Shown one piece after another: positions 51,354-60,898 of a stretch of DNA of 64,000 bases. The DNA lies in NCBI RefSeq assembly GCF_001552155.1, contig NZ_BCQQ01000014.1, positions 1-64,000 on the forward strand, written 5' to 3'. Position 1 is the first letter of the stretch; each line of letters starts with the position of its first letter. This stretch comes from Actinomadura formosensis NBRC 14204 (GTDB taxonomy: Bacteria; Actinomycetota; Actinomycetes; Streptosporangiales; Streptosporangiaceae). The position numbers were made by a program, and so were the translations under genes. The notes under the pieces were generated by a model, which was not told the DNA's origin, ran no database searches, and saw only the letters and a list, made by a program, of their open reading frames with translations.

Positions 51354-52028
51354 ATGTCCGTTCCGCGGCTCGCCGTTTCCGTCGACCTTGTCGTGCTCAC
51401 CGTGCGGGAGCAGCGTCTCTGCGCGCTGATGTGGCGGCGTGACCGGGCGCCCTATGCCGGGACGTGGTCGCTGCCCGGCGGGTTCATCCAGCTCGACGAG
51501 GACCTGCCGGTCGCGGCGTCCAGGCTGATGGCGGAGCGGGCGGGGCTCGCGGACGTGCGCATCCACCTGGAGCAGCTCGCGACCTACGGGTATCCCGACC
51601 GCGATCCCCGGCAGCGGGTGGTGAGCGTCGCGTATCTGGGGCTCGCGCCGGACCTGCCCGCCTCCAGCCGCGCGCAGGTGCTGTGGACGGCCGTGGACGA
51701 TCTCATCCACCATGACCGGGCCGCGTTCGACCACCGGCGGATCCTGTGCGACGGGGTGGAGCGGGCGCGCGCGAAGCTGGAGTACACGTCGCTGGCCGCC
51801 GCGTTCTGCCCGCCCGAGTTCACCGTCGCGGAACTGCGCCGCGTCTACGAGATCGTGTGGGGCACCACCCTCGACCCGCGCAACTTCCACCGTAAGGTCA
51901 CCGGCGCCGACCGGTTCCTCATCCCGACGGACCGGACGACGACGCGGGACGGCGGCCGTCCGGCCCGGCTGTACCGGCGCGGCGACGCCGAGCAACTGCG
52001 ACCCCCCATGCTGCGCCCGCGGGCTTGA
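51354..52028 (+). CDS. NrtR-like Nudix-domain transcriptional regulator, 224 aa
   Basis: Nudix fold in 1-140 with LPGGFIQLDEDLPVAASRLM AERAGL; the box lacks the REUxEE catalytic glutamates (RLMAER instead), as in NrtR regulators that bind but do not hydrolyse ADP-ribose derivatives. A C-terminal winged helix follows (FTVAELRRVYEIVWGTTLDP, NFHRKVTG), also characteristic. NrtR proteins usually control NAD salvage; no NAD gene is adjacent, so its target is elsewhere. Confidence 0.87.
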   Translation: MSVPRLAVSVDLVVLTVREQRLCALMWRRDRAPYAGTWSLPGGFIQLDEDLPVAASRLMAERAGLADVRIHLEQLATYGYPDRDPRQRVVSVAYLGLAPDLPASSRAQVLWTAVDDLIHHDRAAFDHRRILCDGVERARAKLEYTSLAAAFCPPEFTVAELRRVYEIVWGTTLDPRNFHRKVTGADRFLIPTDRTTTRDGGRPARLYRRGDAEQLRPPMLRPRA

Positions 52029-52077
52029 CCTGGGGGGATCTCGCGCCCTTCGGGGAGGGTTGCTAGTTTCACCACCT

Positions 52078-52365
52078 ATGAACGGTGACGAAGCGCTTGG
52101 TCTGCTCGTCCGCGACATCGGCGACGCCGGCGTCGCGGAGATGGCCGGCTCCCCGGGCCTCGCGGCAGCCGTCGACCAGCACGTGGCGAGCCTGCGGGAC
52201 GAACTCGGCGCGCACGGTGAGCCGCCCAGCGCGGACGAGCTGATGGGATATCTGCACGGTTTCGCGGAGGAGGCCTTCAACCGGGGCTGGTGGCCGGACG
52301 ACACCCGCGACTGGGAGTTCGTCCGCATCGTGGCCGTTTGCTGGATGATGAGGGACGCTGCGTAG
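52078..52365 (+). CDS. Small acidic helical protein, 95 aa
   Basis: Soluble and mostly helical, starting [20 protein letters not shown] and carrying [20 protein letters not shown] followed by WW near residue 64. It may belong to the DUF6401-type small proteins of actinomycetes, judged from layout only. The frame is open upstream through the Nudix gene, but this ATG begins the protein-like part. It lies 40 bp before the aminotransferase gene and may be co-transcribed with it. Confidence 0.6.
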   Translation: MNGDEALGLLVRDIGDAGVAEMAGSPGLAAAVDQHVASLRDELGAHGEPPSADELMGYLHGFAEEAFNRGWWPDDTRDWEFVRIVAVCWMMRDAA

Positions 52366-52405
52366 GCTGAGGGGGCATCACCCCCATGCGATCTGGAGGA
52401 CAACG

Positions 52406-53485
52406 GTGTCCGAGGCAACCACTCCGCGCTTCCGCTCCGTCCTCGACCGGTTCGTGGCCTACAAGCCAGGGAAGGTCGTGGTGTCACCCGAGGGCCGCTC
52501 GTTCAAGCTGTCGTCCAACGAGTCGCCGCACGGCCCGCTGCCGTCGGTGGTGGACGCCATCGCCGAGGCGGCGGAGAACATCAACCGCTACCCCGACAAC
52601 AACGCGACCGCGCTGACCGAGGCGATCGCCGGGTTCTGCGGCGTCCCCGCCGACCACGTCGCGGTGGGCTGCGGCTCGGTCGGGATGACGCAGATGCTAC
52701 TGGAGGCCGTCGCGGAGCCGGGCGCCGAGGTCGTGTACGCGTGGCGGTCGTTCGAGGCGTACCCGCTGCTGGTGGCGCTGTCGGGCGCGACGAGCGCGCA
52801 GGTGGCGCTGCGCGAGGAGACCCACGACCTCGCCGCGATGGCGGACGCGATCACCGACCGGACGCGGCTGGTCTTCATCTGCAACCCGAACAACCCGACG
52901 GGCACCGCCGTCCGGCGCGCCGAGATCGAGGCGTTCCTGGACCGTGTCCCGTCCGACTGCCTGGTCGTGCTGGACGAGGCGTACCGCGAGTACGTCCGCG
53001 ACGACGAGGTCCCGGACGGGCTCACCCTCTACGGCGACCGCCCGAACCTCGCGATCCTGCGGACGTTCTCCAAGGCGTACGGGCTCGCCGGCCTGCGCAT
53101 CGGGTTCCTCGTCGCGCACCCGCTGGTGGCGGGCGCGATCCGCAAGACGTTCCTGCCGTTCAGCGTGAACTCCGTCGCCCAGGCCGCCGGGATCGCGTCC
53201 CTGGCGGCGACCGACGAACTGCTGGAGCGCGTCGAGGGCACGGTGAAGGAACGCGACCGGGTCCGCAGCGCCCTCCTCGCCGACGGCTGGACGGTCCCGC
53301 CGACCGAGGCCAACTTCGTCTGGCTCCGCCTCGGTGACCGGACGATGGAGTTCTCCGCCGCCTGCGACGCCCAGGGCGTGAGCGTCCGCCCCTTCGCCGG
53401 CGAGGGCGCGCGCATCTCCATCGGCGCCCCGGAGGAGAACGACGCCTTCCTGGCGGTCGCCAAGTCCTTCCCCCACCGCGACTGA
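52406..53485 (+). CDS. hisC: Histidinol-phosphate / aromatic amino acid aminotransferase, 359 aa
   Basis: Fold-type I PLP enzyme with [10 protein letters not shown] near 30, [14 protein letters not shown] near 58, NPNNPTG near 158, Asp/Tyr in [10 protein letters not shown], the PLP Lys in [14 protein letters not shown] near 220 and a C-terminal Arg in GEGARISIG. Sequence type covers both HisC and the phenylalanine/tyrosine aminotransferase (pat). With no his operon around it, the aromatic or dual role is quite possible. GGAGGACAACG precedes the GTG. Confidence 0.88.
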   Translation: MSEATTPRFRSVLDRFVAYKPGKVVVSPEGRSFKLSSNESPHGPLPSVVDAIAEAAENINRYPDNNATALTEAIAGFCGVPADHVAVGCGSVGMTQMLLEAVAEPGAEVVYAWRSFEAYPLLVALSGATSAQVALREETHDLAAMADAITDRTRLVFICNPNNPTGTAVRRAEIEAFLDRVPSDCLVVLDEAYREYVRDDEVPDGLTLYGDRPNLAILRTFSKAYGLAGLRIGFLVAHPLVAGAIRKTFLPFSVNSVAQAAGIASLAATDELLERVEGTVKERDRVRSALLADGWTVPPTEANFVWLRLGDRTMEFSAACDAQGVSVRPFAGEGARISIGAPEENDAFLAVAKSFPHRD

Positions 53486-53488
53486 CGT

Positions 53489-54820
53489 TCAGGTGGTCTT
53501 GGCGGCGGGCCCCAGTTTTTCGACGATCAGGCGGTAGAGCTGGCGGGGGCGGCCGGGCTGCGGGGTGCGGTTCGGGGGGAGGGGCCAGGCCAGGCCCTCC
53601 TCGACCAGGGTGCGCAGGAGGCGGCGGGCCGTGCGCGGGGTGACGCCGAGCATCTTGCCGGCGTTCTCGGCGTCCACGATCAGCGGCTGCTCCTGGTCGC
53701 CGAGCTTGTCGGCGAGGCGGGCGAGGATCTCCAGGCCCTTCGGCTTCGCCTGCGGCTGGGAGCGCGGTGGCGTGCGGGGCGCGGGGACGAGGGCGCGGCC
53801 GTCCCGGTCCAGGACGAAGCCCTGGGTGCGCTGGGAGCTCTGCGAGCGGGCCAGCGCGGCGCGGGCGTGGTTCTCCGCCTCGTGCGCGGTGCGGCCCATG
53901 CCGATGCCGACCTCGATGGCGAGGCCCAGTTCCTCGCGGACGCGCTCCACGAACGGCGGCGTCCGGAAGCCCTCGGTGGACGCGGTGACGGAGCCGCGCG
54001 TGGCGATGACGAGGTAGCTGTGGTCGTCCAGCGACCACACGGAGGCGTTCATCCGGTGCGCCTCCTGGAGCAGGACGCGGTGCAGCGCGAGCTTCAGTTC
54101 GTCGCGCCAGTAGCGGGGGGTGACGCGGCGGGGCGTCTCACGGAGGGTCGGGACGTCCACCAGCACGACGACGAGCTGTGACTCCTCCAGCCGGTGGTGG
54201 GCGCCGAGGAGCGCGGCGGTCTGCAGGGAACTGCGGATCGCGGCGCCGGTCGGGCGGACCCGGATCGTGGGCACGCCGGCCATCTCCATGCGTTCGGCGG
54301 TGGCGTGCACGCAGGTCACCGCGACGGTCGTCGCGCCGCGCCGCCACAGCCGCTCGTGGAACGCGGCGAGCGTCCCGGGGCCGGCGGCCTCCTCGCGCAG
54401 GTGCACCTGCTCGGTGCCGAGGCTGATCTCGGCGTAGGCCTCCTCGACCTCGGCGCGGCCGAGCACGTCGATGCTCACCCTGGCCGGGTCGAAGCGCTCG
54501 TCGAGGGCCGCCCGCAGCAGCGCGCCCTGCAGGGCGGCGCCGTTCAGCGGGACGTACGTGGCGGGCATGGTGAGCACGCCGGCCTTGCGCGCGAAGTCGT
54601 AGGGGACGGGGCTGGCGAACAGGCACACGTCCACGCCCGACCCCAGCCGCACGACCTTGTCGGCCGCCTCCTGCTCGTCCCGGTACGCGGCGGCCACCAG
54701 CCGGCTCGGTACCGGCGTGGGGCCGTGGCCCATCAGCATGACCCGTTCCACCAGGTCGTGGGGGCCCACGACACCGATCGTGAGGTCGGGGGTAACCGAC
54801 CCCGTTCGTGCGGCCGTCAT
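53489..54820 (-). CDS. Transcriptional regulator with GGDEF/GCHIII-like core and C-terminal winged helix, 443 aa
   Basis: An N-terminal receptor-like alpha/beta domain (LTIGVVGPHDLVERVMLMGH), a middle domain with RYWRDELKLALHRVL...DHSYLVIATRGS...LGLAIEVGIGMGRTAHEAE resembling degenerate nucleotide-cyclase or GTP-cyclohydrolase-III folds, and a C-terminal DNA-binding winged helix (LGVTPRTARRLLRTLVEEG). It should respond to a small molecule or nucleotide. It converges with the aminotransferase gene (three bases apart), which does not prove a link. Start chosen at MTAARTGSV; the longer frame runs into the tandem repeats. Confidence 0.72.
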   Translation of the reverse strand: MTAARTGSVTPDLTIGVVGPHDLVERVMLMGHGPTPVPSRLVAAAYRDEQEAADKVVRLGSGVDVCLFASPVPYDFARKAGVLTMPATYVPLNGAALQGALLRAALDERFDPARVSIDVLGRAEVEEAYAEISLGTEQVHLREEAAGPGTLAAFHERLWRRGATTVAVTCVHATAERMEMAGVPTIRVRPTGAAIRSSLQTAALLGAHHRLEESQLVVVLVDVPTLRETPRRVTPRYWRDELKLALHRVLLQEAHRMNASVWSLDDHSYLVIATRGSVTASTEGFRTPPFVERVREELGLAIEVGIGMGRTAHEAENHARAALARSQSSQRTQGFVLDRDGRALVPAPRTPPRSQPQAKPKGLEILARLADKLGDQEQPLIVDAENAGKMLGVTPRTARRLLRTLVEEGLAWPLPPNRTPQPGRPRQLYRLIVEKLGPAAKTT

Positions 54821-54960
54821 CGATGATCGCTCGCTTCCGGTCCGTCCTCTCGGCGGGGGCGCCGCCCCGGCCACGCGTTCGCGCACGTTTCGCCCAACGG
54901 TTGACTCATGGCTTGTCGCCCCTGCCTTCTGCCCCAGCACCGCAGTCTTGTGCGATTCGC

Positions 54961-55128
54961 CTTCCCGCAGCCCCCACCCACCACCCTGAAGCGGAGGGAG
55001 CCGCCTTATCGCAGCCCCCACCCACCACCCTGAAGCGGAGGGAGCCGCCTTCCCGCAGCCCCACCCGCCACCCTAAAGCGGAAGGGGTCGCCTTCCCTCG
55101 GCCCCCGTCCTGAAGCGGAAGAGAGCCC
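54961..55128. repeat. 44-bp tandem repeat, almost four copies
   Basis: Units start at 54961, 55005, 55049 and 55092. The unit begins CTTCCCGCAGCCCCCACCCA and continues with CCACCCTGAAGCGGAGGGAG. Copies 1 and 2 differ at two bases, copy 3 has several changes and a one-base deletion, and copy 4 is shorter and worn. This gradient suggests growth from the left side. It lies upstream of the winged-helix regulator gene. Confidence 0.88.
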
Positions 55129-55420
55129 GTTCCTCAGTGGGCAGATCGGGTCAGGGCGACGAGATGTGACGCCCAGACGCGAAATCGAATCAAGAGTGCG
55201 GCGAAAAAGTAACCTACGCGACCCCCTGGTCAGTCATTTGTCACCATTCGGCCAGCCTTGATCCTGCATCTTGGGACGTCCGAAGTTGAAAAACAAGACC
55301 CGAAAACACGGCGAGGGGACCCTTCTGACGCTCTCACGTACAGGAGGGACCCCTGCGGTACCCGTTTGGTTTACCTGTGGACCGGAAGCCGCACGTGTCG
55401 ATGTTGTCGCAGCGAAAAGA

Positions 55421-55469
55421 CGAACGATCCGTCCGTACGGGGGCGGATCGTTCGCTTCGGTGATTTTTT
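55421..55469. terminator. Long hairpin with T-runs on both sides
   Basis: CGAACGATCCG (55421-55431) pairs perfectly with CGGATCGTTCG (55444-55454). On the plus strand TTTTTT follows ten bases after the stem; on the minus strand TCTTTT follows at once, which suits termination of transcripts from murA about 240 bp upstream. Confidence 0.62.
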
Positions 55470-55696
55470 ACCGGGTTACGGACTGGTTCATCCGGGGGTG
55501 TTCCCTGGGTTTCTTCCCTGGTCATCCGCCCGGATCGGCGTGGGTCGCGCCCGTCTGCGGCAGCAAGGTGTAGCCGTTCGGTAACTCTCGGCTCGGCGAT
55601 TTTCGTGAGCCGGCGTTACACGTTCCGTCAGGCGCCGCACCGGAGTTGGTCAGGGCGGGGCCACATTCGGTCGCTTTCCCGCCGCCCGGCCGTCCC

Positions 55697-56989
55697 CTAG
55701 CCGACCTCGCGGACGATCTCCGCGCCGAGCTGCGACAGCCGCTCGGCCGTGTGCGCGTGCCCGCGGTCGAGATAATAGGCGGAGGTGATCGTCGTCTCGC
55801 CCTCGGCGGCGAGGCCCGCGAGGACGAGGGCACTGCCGCAGCGCAGGTCGTGCGCCTCCACCTCGGCGCCGCGCAGCGCGCGCGGGCCGTTCACCTTCGC
55901 GCGGTTGCCGTCCACCTCGATGTCGGCGCCCATCTTGCGCAGCTCGTCGGCCAGCTTGAACCGGCCGTCGAAGATCCGCTCGTAGATGTAGGACGGTCCC
56001 TCGGCGAGGCACGACAGCGCCATGATCGGCGACTGCAGGTCGGTGGCGAAGCCCGGGTACTCGTCGGTGATGACGTTGATCGGACGGAGCGTCCGGTCCC
56101 GGCGGACCTGCAGTACCGCGCCCTGCTGGTGGAACTCGACGCCCATCTGCTCCAGCTTGTCGGCGGCGACGCCGAGGTGCTCCAGCGTGGCGCCGACGAG
56201 GCTCAGGTCGCCGCCGGTGATCGCGGCGGCCATCACGAACACGCCCGTGTCGATCCGGTCGGGCATCACGGTGTGCTCGACGGCGGTCAGCTCGTCCACG
56301 CCCTCGACCGTGATGAACCCGGTGCCGCCGCCGCTGATCCTGGCGCCCATCGCCTGGAGGATCGCGATGTTGTCCAGCACCTCCGGCTCCAGTGCCGCGT
56401 TCTTGATCAGCGTGGTGCCGTGCGCCAGCGCCGCCGCCATGATCAGGTTCTCGGTGCCGGTGTGCGAGGGGGTGTCGCAGTAGAGCGTCCCGCCGCGCAG
56501 GTCGCCGGCCTTGATGTGGATGATGCCGTCGCCGTTGTCGGCCACGTGCTCGGTGACCGTGGCGCCCATCCGCTTGAAGCCGTTGTAGTGGAAGTCGAGG
56601 TTGCGGCTGCCGAGGTTGCAGCCGCCGACGCCCTCGATGATCGCCTCACCGAGCCGGTGCAGCAGCGCCGGGACGAACAGGAACGACCCCCGGAACCGGG
56701 ACGCGATGTCGGCGGGCAGTACCGGGCTGCTCAGCGAGGACGCGTCGATCACCAGGGTGCGCTCGGTCTCGTGCAGTTCGGCCTTGGCCCCGATGGCCCG
56801 CGCGAGCTCCACCGCCCGCCGCACGTCCTCGATGATCGGGACGTTGCGCAGCACGGTCCGCCCCTTGGCGGCCATCAGCGAGGCCCCGATCATCGGTAGA
56901 ACGGCGTTCTTCGCCCCTTGAATGAAAACCGTGCCGTGCAGCTGCCGGCCGCCGTGCACGCGGTAGCGAACCTCGTGGCCCATGCTCAT
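55697..56989 (-). CDS. murA: UDP-N-acetylglucosamine 1-carboxyvinyltransferase, 430 aa
   Basis: EPT-synthase fold throughout. GAKNAVLPMI near 25-34 includes the conserved Lys-Asn pair, Cys124 in GVGGCNLGSR is the fosfomycin-sensitive catalytic cysteine, and DEYPGFATDLQSP near 310 is the closing-loop motif with the catalytic Asp. It adds enolpyruvate to UDP-GlcNAc at the first committed step of peptidoglycan synthesis. GGAGTAAGGC lies ahead of the ATG; Met3 is an alternative start. A 40-residue ORF lies upstream. It is not within a mur operon here. Confidence 0.92.
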   Translation of the reverse strand: MSMGHEVRYRVHGGRQLHGTVFIQGAKNAVLPMIGASLMAAKGRTVLRNVPIIEDVRRAVELARAIGAKAELHETERTLVIDASSLSSPVLPADIASRFRGSFLFVPALLHRLGEAIIEGVGGCNLGSRNLDFHYNGFKRMGATVTEHVADNGDGIIHIKAGDLRGGTLYCDTPSHTGTENLIMAAALAHGTTLIKNAALEPEVLDNIAILQAMGARISGGGTGFITVEGVDELTAVEHTVMPDRIDTGVFVMAAAITGGDLSLVGATLEHLGVAADKLEQMGVEFHQQGAVLQVRRDRTLRPINVITDEYPGFATDLQSPIMALSCLAEGPSYIYERIFDGRFKLADELRKMGADIEVDGNRAKVNGPRALRGAEVEAHDLRCGSALVLAGLAAEGETTITSAYYLDRGHAHTAERLSQLGAEIVREVG

Positions 56990-57030
56990 GCCGCCTTACT
57001 CCTTCTCGGGTGCGGTTAGGGTGCCTGCAA

Positions 57031-57153
57031 TCAATCGGGAGCACGAGGGCCGAGCGCGCCGAACGGTATCCCCCTCTGCGCCAACGCGACCCCCAGTAAA
57101 CCACCGGACCGGACGTGCGCCGCCCGGTCCGCCACGCTGGCGTCAGTCTGCAT
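57031..57153 (-). CDS. Candidate upstream ORF of murA, 40 aa
   Basis: ATG at 57153 with GGAGGT six to seven bases upstream, a much better ribosome binding site than most genes here. The peptide MQTDASVADRAAHVRSGGLL ends 41 bases before the murA start. It contains a TTA leucine codon, which is rare in such genomes and depends on the bldA-type tRNA in streptomycetes. About three-quarters of third positions are G/C. Could be a leader peptide or chance. Confidence 0.35.
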   Translation of the reverse strand: MQTDASVADRAAHVRSGGLLGVALAQRGIPFGALGPRAPD

Positions 57154-57307
57154 GGTGAGACCTCCGCAACACGCCAAAAGTTCGCACTCCCCAGGAAATT
57201 TCCCAAGGTGAGCCTAGGGGCGGCGACCTTCCGCAGGGGCGACTATCGTGATCATTTAGGTGAATCGCCTGGCCGCCGTCATCGGCCGGGAGGGCGGCGC
57301 CGGGGAG

Positions 57308-58090
57308 TCAGCGAGGTTCGAGGACCTCGATCGGGTCGCCGACCGTGAGGGTGCCCAGAACGCGCGGTACGGCGTTGTAGCCGAACTGGACGCCGCCGTC
57401 CCGGTTGCGGTAGCCGGCGAGCGTCCGCAGCGGCTCACGGCCGCGCTCAGCGGTCTCCTGGTCGGTGGTCGTGATGACGCACCGGGCGCACGACTTGACC
57501 ATCTCGATGACGGCCCCGCCGACGCGCAGGAGGCGCACGTCGTCCTCGCCGTAAGGGCCGAGGCCCTCGATGACGATGCTCGGACGGAACCGGTTCATCG
57601 GGAGCGGCTCGTCCAGGCGCGTGTTGAGATCGGCCAGGGATTCGGCGGAGATGACCAGCAGCGGGTACCCGTCGGCGAACATCAGCTCCCCGCCGCCCCG
57701 TGACGTGGGCCGGTGACCGGTGAAGCGGACGAGGCGGCAGTCGGTGCCGAACAGGTCCGAGAACCAGGCCGCGGCCTCATCGCCCTGGTCGATGCCCTGG
57801 CACTCCTTCCGGTGGACGGTCACGTCCAGAACCTCACCGTCGTCCATGGCCTTGTGGACGAGCGGTGAGGTTTCGGGAGCGTCCACTGTGAGGACCTCGC
57901 CGTCATAGGACGGACGCAACAGCGCCATCTGCGCGAGTTCCCGCTGGGACAGGAGACGACCCTTGGGGGTGATCAGCATGAACTCCCGGTCGAACGGCAG
58001 ACCCCTGGCGGTCAGTTCGGCGCTGTGCAGCGTGGTTCCGCCGCCGCTCTTGAGCGGATAGGCGTTCAGCTCGGTCACGGTCCCCTTCAA
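57308..58090 (-). CDS. MOSC-domain protein with N-terminal beta-barrel domain, 260 aa
   Basis: The MOSC_N barrel (about 1-115: ELNAYPLKSGGG, GLPFDREFMLITPKGRLLSQ) is followed by the MOSC domain (about 120-258) with the conserved Cys in SCARCVITTTDQ. These proteins handle activated sulfur or sit near Moco enzymes, like mARC. The best start is a TTG (58090) because AGGAGGGGCCC precedes it. A molybdopterin oxidoreductase gene lies 36 kb away; no direct link is visible. Confidence 0.9.
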   Translation of the reverse strand: MKGTVTELNAYPLKSGGGTTLHSAELTARGLPFDREFMLITPKGRLLSQRELAQMALLRPSYDGEVLTVDAPETSPLVHKAMDDGEVLDVTVHRKECQGIDQGDEAAAWFSDLFGTDCRLVRFTGHRPTSRGGGELMFADGYPLLVISAESLADLNTRLDEPLPMNRFRPSIVIEGLGPYGEDDVRLLRVGGAVIEMVKSCARCVITTTDQETAERGREPLRTLAGYRNRDGGVQFGYNAVPRVLGTLTVGDPIEVLEPR

Positions 58091-58115
58091 GGGCCCCTCC
58101 TGTCGGTTCCTGCTC

Positions 58116-59426
58116 TCAGCCGAGAGTGGCCAACCGGTCGAAGACCGGGTCCAGGCGTTCGACGAAGCGCTCGGGACGGCACACCTCGTCCAGGCGCTTC
58201 TCGTCCAGTTTCAGGCCCGCCTCGGCGGCGTGCCTGCGGAGCGTCTCGCGGAAGGGCGTCCCGCTCTCCCACGTCTCCATCGCGGCCTTCTGGACGAGCG
58301 GGTACGCCTCGTCGTCGCGGGACATGCCCGCCTCGACCAGTTCCAGGAGCACGGTGGAGGTGTAGATGAGCCCGCCGGTCGACTCCAGGTTCGCCTTCAT
58401 CCGCGCCTCGTCCACGACAAGCCCGGACATGAGGCGGTTCGTCAGGTTCAGCATGTAGTCGAGCGCGATGGACGCGTCCGGCAGCGCGATCCGCTCGGTG
58501 GACGAGTGCGAGATGTCGCGCTCGTGCCACAGCGGAATGCCCTCCAGAACCGGGACGATCTGGGCGCGGACGATCCGGGCCATCCCGGCGAGCCGCTCAG
58601 AGATGATCGGGTTCTTCTTGTGCGGCATCGCCGACGAGCCCTTCTGCCCCTTCCCGAAGGGCTCCCACAGCTCGCGGACCTCGGTGCGCTGCCCGTGCCG
58701 GACCTCCAGCGCGATCGCCTCGCACACCGTCGCCATGATCGCCAGCGCGGACACCCACTCGCTGATGCCGTCGCGCATCACGACCTGCGTCGACACGTCG
58801 GCCGACCGCAGCCCCAGCTTCCGCGCCACGTGCAGCTCGACCGCCGGGTCGATGTTGGAGTACGTCCCGACCGCGCCGGAGATCGCCATCACCCCGACGG
58901 CCTCGCGGGCACGCCGCAGCCGGTCCCGGGAGCGGGCCATCGCGAACGCGAAGTCGGCGACACGGTGCCCCCACACGTCCGGTTCGCCGTGGATGCCGTG
59001 CGTCCGCCCGACCCGCAGCGTCGCCCGGTGCGCCAGCGCGTGGTCGCGCAGCGTCGCGACCAGCGTGTCGGCCTTCTCCAGCAGGATGTCGGTGGCCTCG
59101 GCGAGCTGCAGCGCGAGCGCGGTGTCCAGCAGGTCGGACGACGTCATGCCGAAATGGACGTACCGGGCGGCCTCCCGCGGCTCGGTGTTGTCCGCCCACG
59201 CCGACAGGAAGGCGATCACGTCATGCTGGGTGACCGCCTCGATCTCGTGCACCGCCTCGGGCGTCGGCGGCGGCGCCTTGCGCACCGGCTCCACCACCTC
59301 CGGCGGGATCGTGCCGGCCTCGGCGTGGGCCTCGACGACGAGGACCTCCACCTGGCACCACAGCTCGTACTTGTGCGCGTCGCTCCAGACGCGCCCCATC
59401 TCCGGAAGTGTGTACCGCTCAATCAC
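58116..59426 (-). CDS. purB: Adenylosuccinate lyase, 436 aa
   Basis: Fumarase/aspartase superfamily. The signature GSSAMPHKKNP near 260, MTSSDLLDTALALQ near 92, the catalytic His region GRTHGIHGEP near 139 and the PurB-type C-terminal domain are all in place. It catalyses two fumarate-releasing steps of purine synthesis. Start GTG. It lies 15 bp after purD on the same strand, so the two form a purine operon. Confidence 0.95.
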   Translation of the reverse strand: MIERYTLPEMGRVWSDAHKYELWCQVEVLVVEAHAEAGTIPPEVVEPVRKAPPPTPEAVHEIEAVTQHDVIAFLSAWADNTEPREAARYVHFGMTSSDLLDTALALQLAEATDILLEKADTLVATLRDHALAHRATLRVGRTHGIHGEPDVWGHRVADFAFAMARSRDRLRRAREAVGVMAISGAVGTYSNIDPAVELHVARKLGLRSADVSTQVVMRDGISEWVSALAIMATVCEAIALEVRHGQRTEVRELWEPFGKGQKGSSAMPHKKNPIISERLAGMARIVRAQIVPVLEGIPLWHERDISHSSTERIALPDASIALDYMLNLTNRLMSGLVVDEARMKANLESTGGLIYTSTVLLELVEAGMSRDDEAYPLVQKAAMETWESGTPFRETLRRHAAEAGLKLDEKRLDEVCRPERFVERLDPVFDRLATLG

Positions 59427-59441
59427 CCGACAATTGTCGCA

Positions 59442-60701
59442 TTACCCAGGGTCGATGACGCTGGCGGCCTTGAGTGCGATGTCCCCCCGGTGGTGGGAGC
59501 CGCGGAGGGCGATCTTGGAGACGGCCGCGTAGGCGGTGGCGCGGGCGGCGGCGAGGTCGGGGCCGGTCCCGACGACGTTCAGGACACGCCCACCGTTCGC
59601 GACGAGACGTCCCTCCCCGCCGAGCTTCGTGCCCGCGTGCAGGACGTACGCGCCGGGCACCCTGGCGGCCTCGTCCAGCCCGGTGATCTCGTCGCCCTTC
59701 ACGGGGGCGGCCGGATAGCCCTCGGCGGCCACGACGACGGTGACGGCCGCGCCCGGATGCCATTCGGGACGGAACGCGGGGTCGAGCCCGCCGATCGCGC
59801 ACGCCTGCAGGAGCGTGGCGATCGGGGTCGCCAGCCGGTCCAGGACGACCTGGGTCTCGGGATCGCCGAAGCGCGCGTTGAACTCCACCACGCGCACCCC
59901 CCTGGACGTCAGCGCCAGCCCCGCGTACAGGACGCCCACGTACGGCGTCTCGCGGCGGCGCAGCTCGTCCACGGCGGGCTGGACGACCGTGGACATGACC
60001 TCGTCCACAAGGTCCGGTGGCGCCCAGGGAAGCGGCGTGTAGGCGCCCATCCCACCCGTGTTGGGGCCCTCGTCACCGTCGTAGGCGCGCTTGAAGTCCT
60101 GGGCGGGCAGCAGCGGGACGGCGTGCTGCCCGTCGCACAGCGCGAACAGGGAGACCTCGGGGCCGTCCAGGAACTCCTCGATCACGACGCGGGCGCAGGC
60201 GGCGGCGTGCCGGGAGGCGATCGCGCGGTCCTCGGTGACGACGACGCCCTTGCCGGCCGCGAGACCGTCGTCCTTCACCACGTAGGGCGGGCCGAACGCG
60301 TCCAGCGCCGCCTCGACCTGCGCGGACGTCTCACAGACCCGCGCCGCGGCGGTGGGCACCCCGGCCTCCGCCATGATCTCCTTCGCGAACGCCTTGGACG
60401 CCTCGATCCGGGCGGCGGCGCGGTCCGGGCCGAAACACGGGATGCCCGCCCTGCGCAGGGCGTCGCCGACCCCCGCCACCAGCACCGCCTCCGGGCCGAC
60501 GACGACGAGCTCGATCCGCAGCCGTGCGGCCAGCTCGGTCACCGCCGTCGGATCGCACGGGTCGAGCTGGTGGTTGTCCGCGATCTCGGCCGTGCCCGGA
60601 TTGCCCGGGGCGCAGTGGAGAGCGGTGACGGCAGGGTCGCGGTGCAGGGCGCGGGCGAGCGCATGCTCGCGGCCACCCGATCCAAGGACGAGTACTCGCA
60701 C
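59442..60701 (-). CDS. purD: Phosphoribosylamine-glycine ligase, 419 aa
   Basis: MRVLVLGSGGREHALARAL is the GARS N-domain. The ATP-grasp core contains YVVKDDGLAAGKGVVV and EFNARFGDPETQVVL, with the metal-binding residues present. It makes GAR from phosphoribosylamine and glycine. GTG start. A single-domain bacterial form, first gene of the purD-purB pair. Confidence 0.95.
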   Translation of the reverse strand: MRVLVLGSGGREHALARALHRDPAVTALHCAPGNPGTAEIADNHQLDPCDPTAVTELAARLRIELVVVGPEAVLVAGVGDALRRAGIPCFGPDRAAARIEASKAFAKEIMAEAGVPTAAARVCETSAQVEAALDAFGPPYVVKDDGLAAGKGVVVTEDRAIASRHAAACARVVIEEFLDGPEVSLFALCDGQHAVPLLPAQDFKRAYDGDEGPNTGGMGAYTPLPWAPPDLVDEVMSTVVQPAVDELRRRETPYVGVLYAGLALTSRGVRVVEFNARFGDPETQVVLDRLATPIATLLQACAIGGLDPAFRPEWHPGAAVTVVVAAEGYPAAPVKGDEITGLDEAARVPGAYVLHAGTKLGGEGRLVANGGRVLNVVGTGPDLAAARATAYAAVSKIALRGSHHRGDIALKAASVIDPG

Positions 60702-60898
60702 GTCATGCGAGCTTACAGATCCCGCCTCGGGGTAGGTCCGGCATAGTCCCCGCCCTAACGGGCGTTGAGGCCGGTGAGGTGACCATCACATTGGGGCCGG
60801 TGAACCTTGCCGTTATGGACGGCGTCCTAAATAGCGGCTGGTAAGCTGCCACGGGCTTGACCGCCCGGTGTCGAGGTGTGTGAAAGGAGGTGGTCGGG

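Larger units (their letters stand above)
54821..55696. other. Long non-coding region with tandem repeat and hairpin
   Basis: Contains the 44-bp tandem repeats at 54961-55128, a lower-GC stretch at 55150-55620, and a long hairpin at 55421-55454. Two ORFs of about 100 codons overlap here in different frames, but both lack coding-like third positions and good starts. A short transcript ending at the hairpin is possible. Confidence 0.5.

Noticed and set aside
55258-55584. Two overlapping ORFs of about 100 codons before murA
   Set aside because: Third positions show no GC bias, starts lack ribosome binding sites, and both read through a long hairpin.
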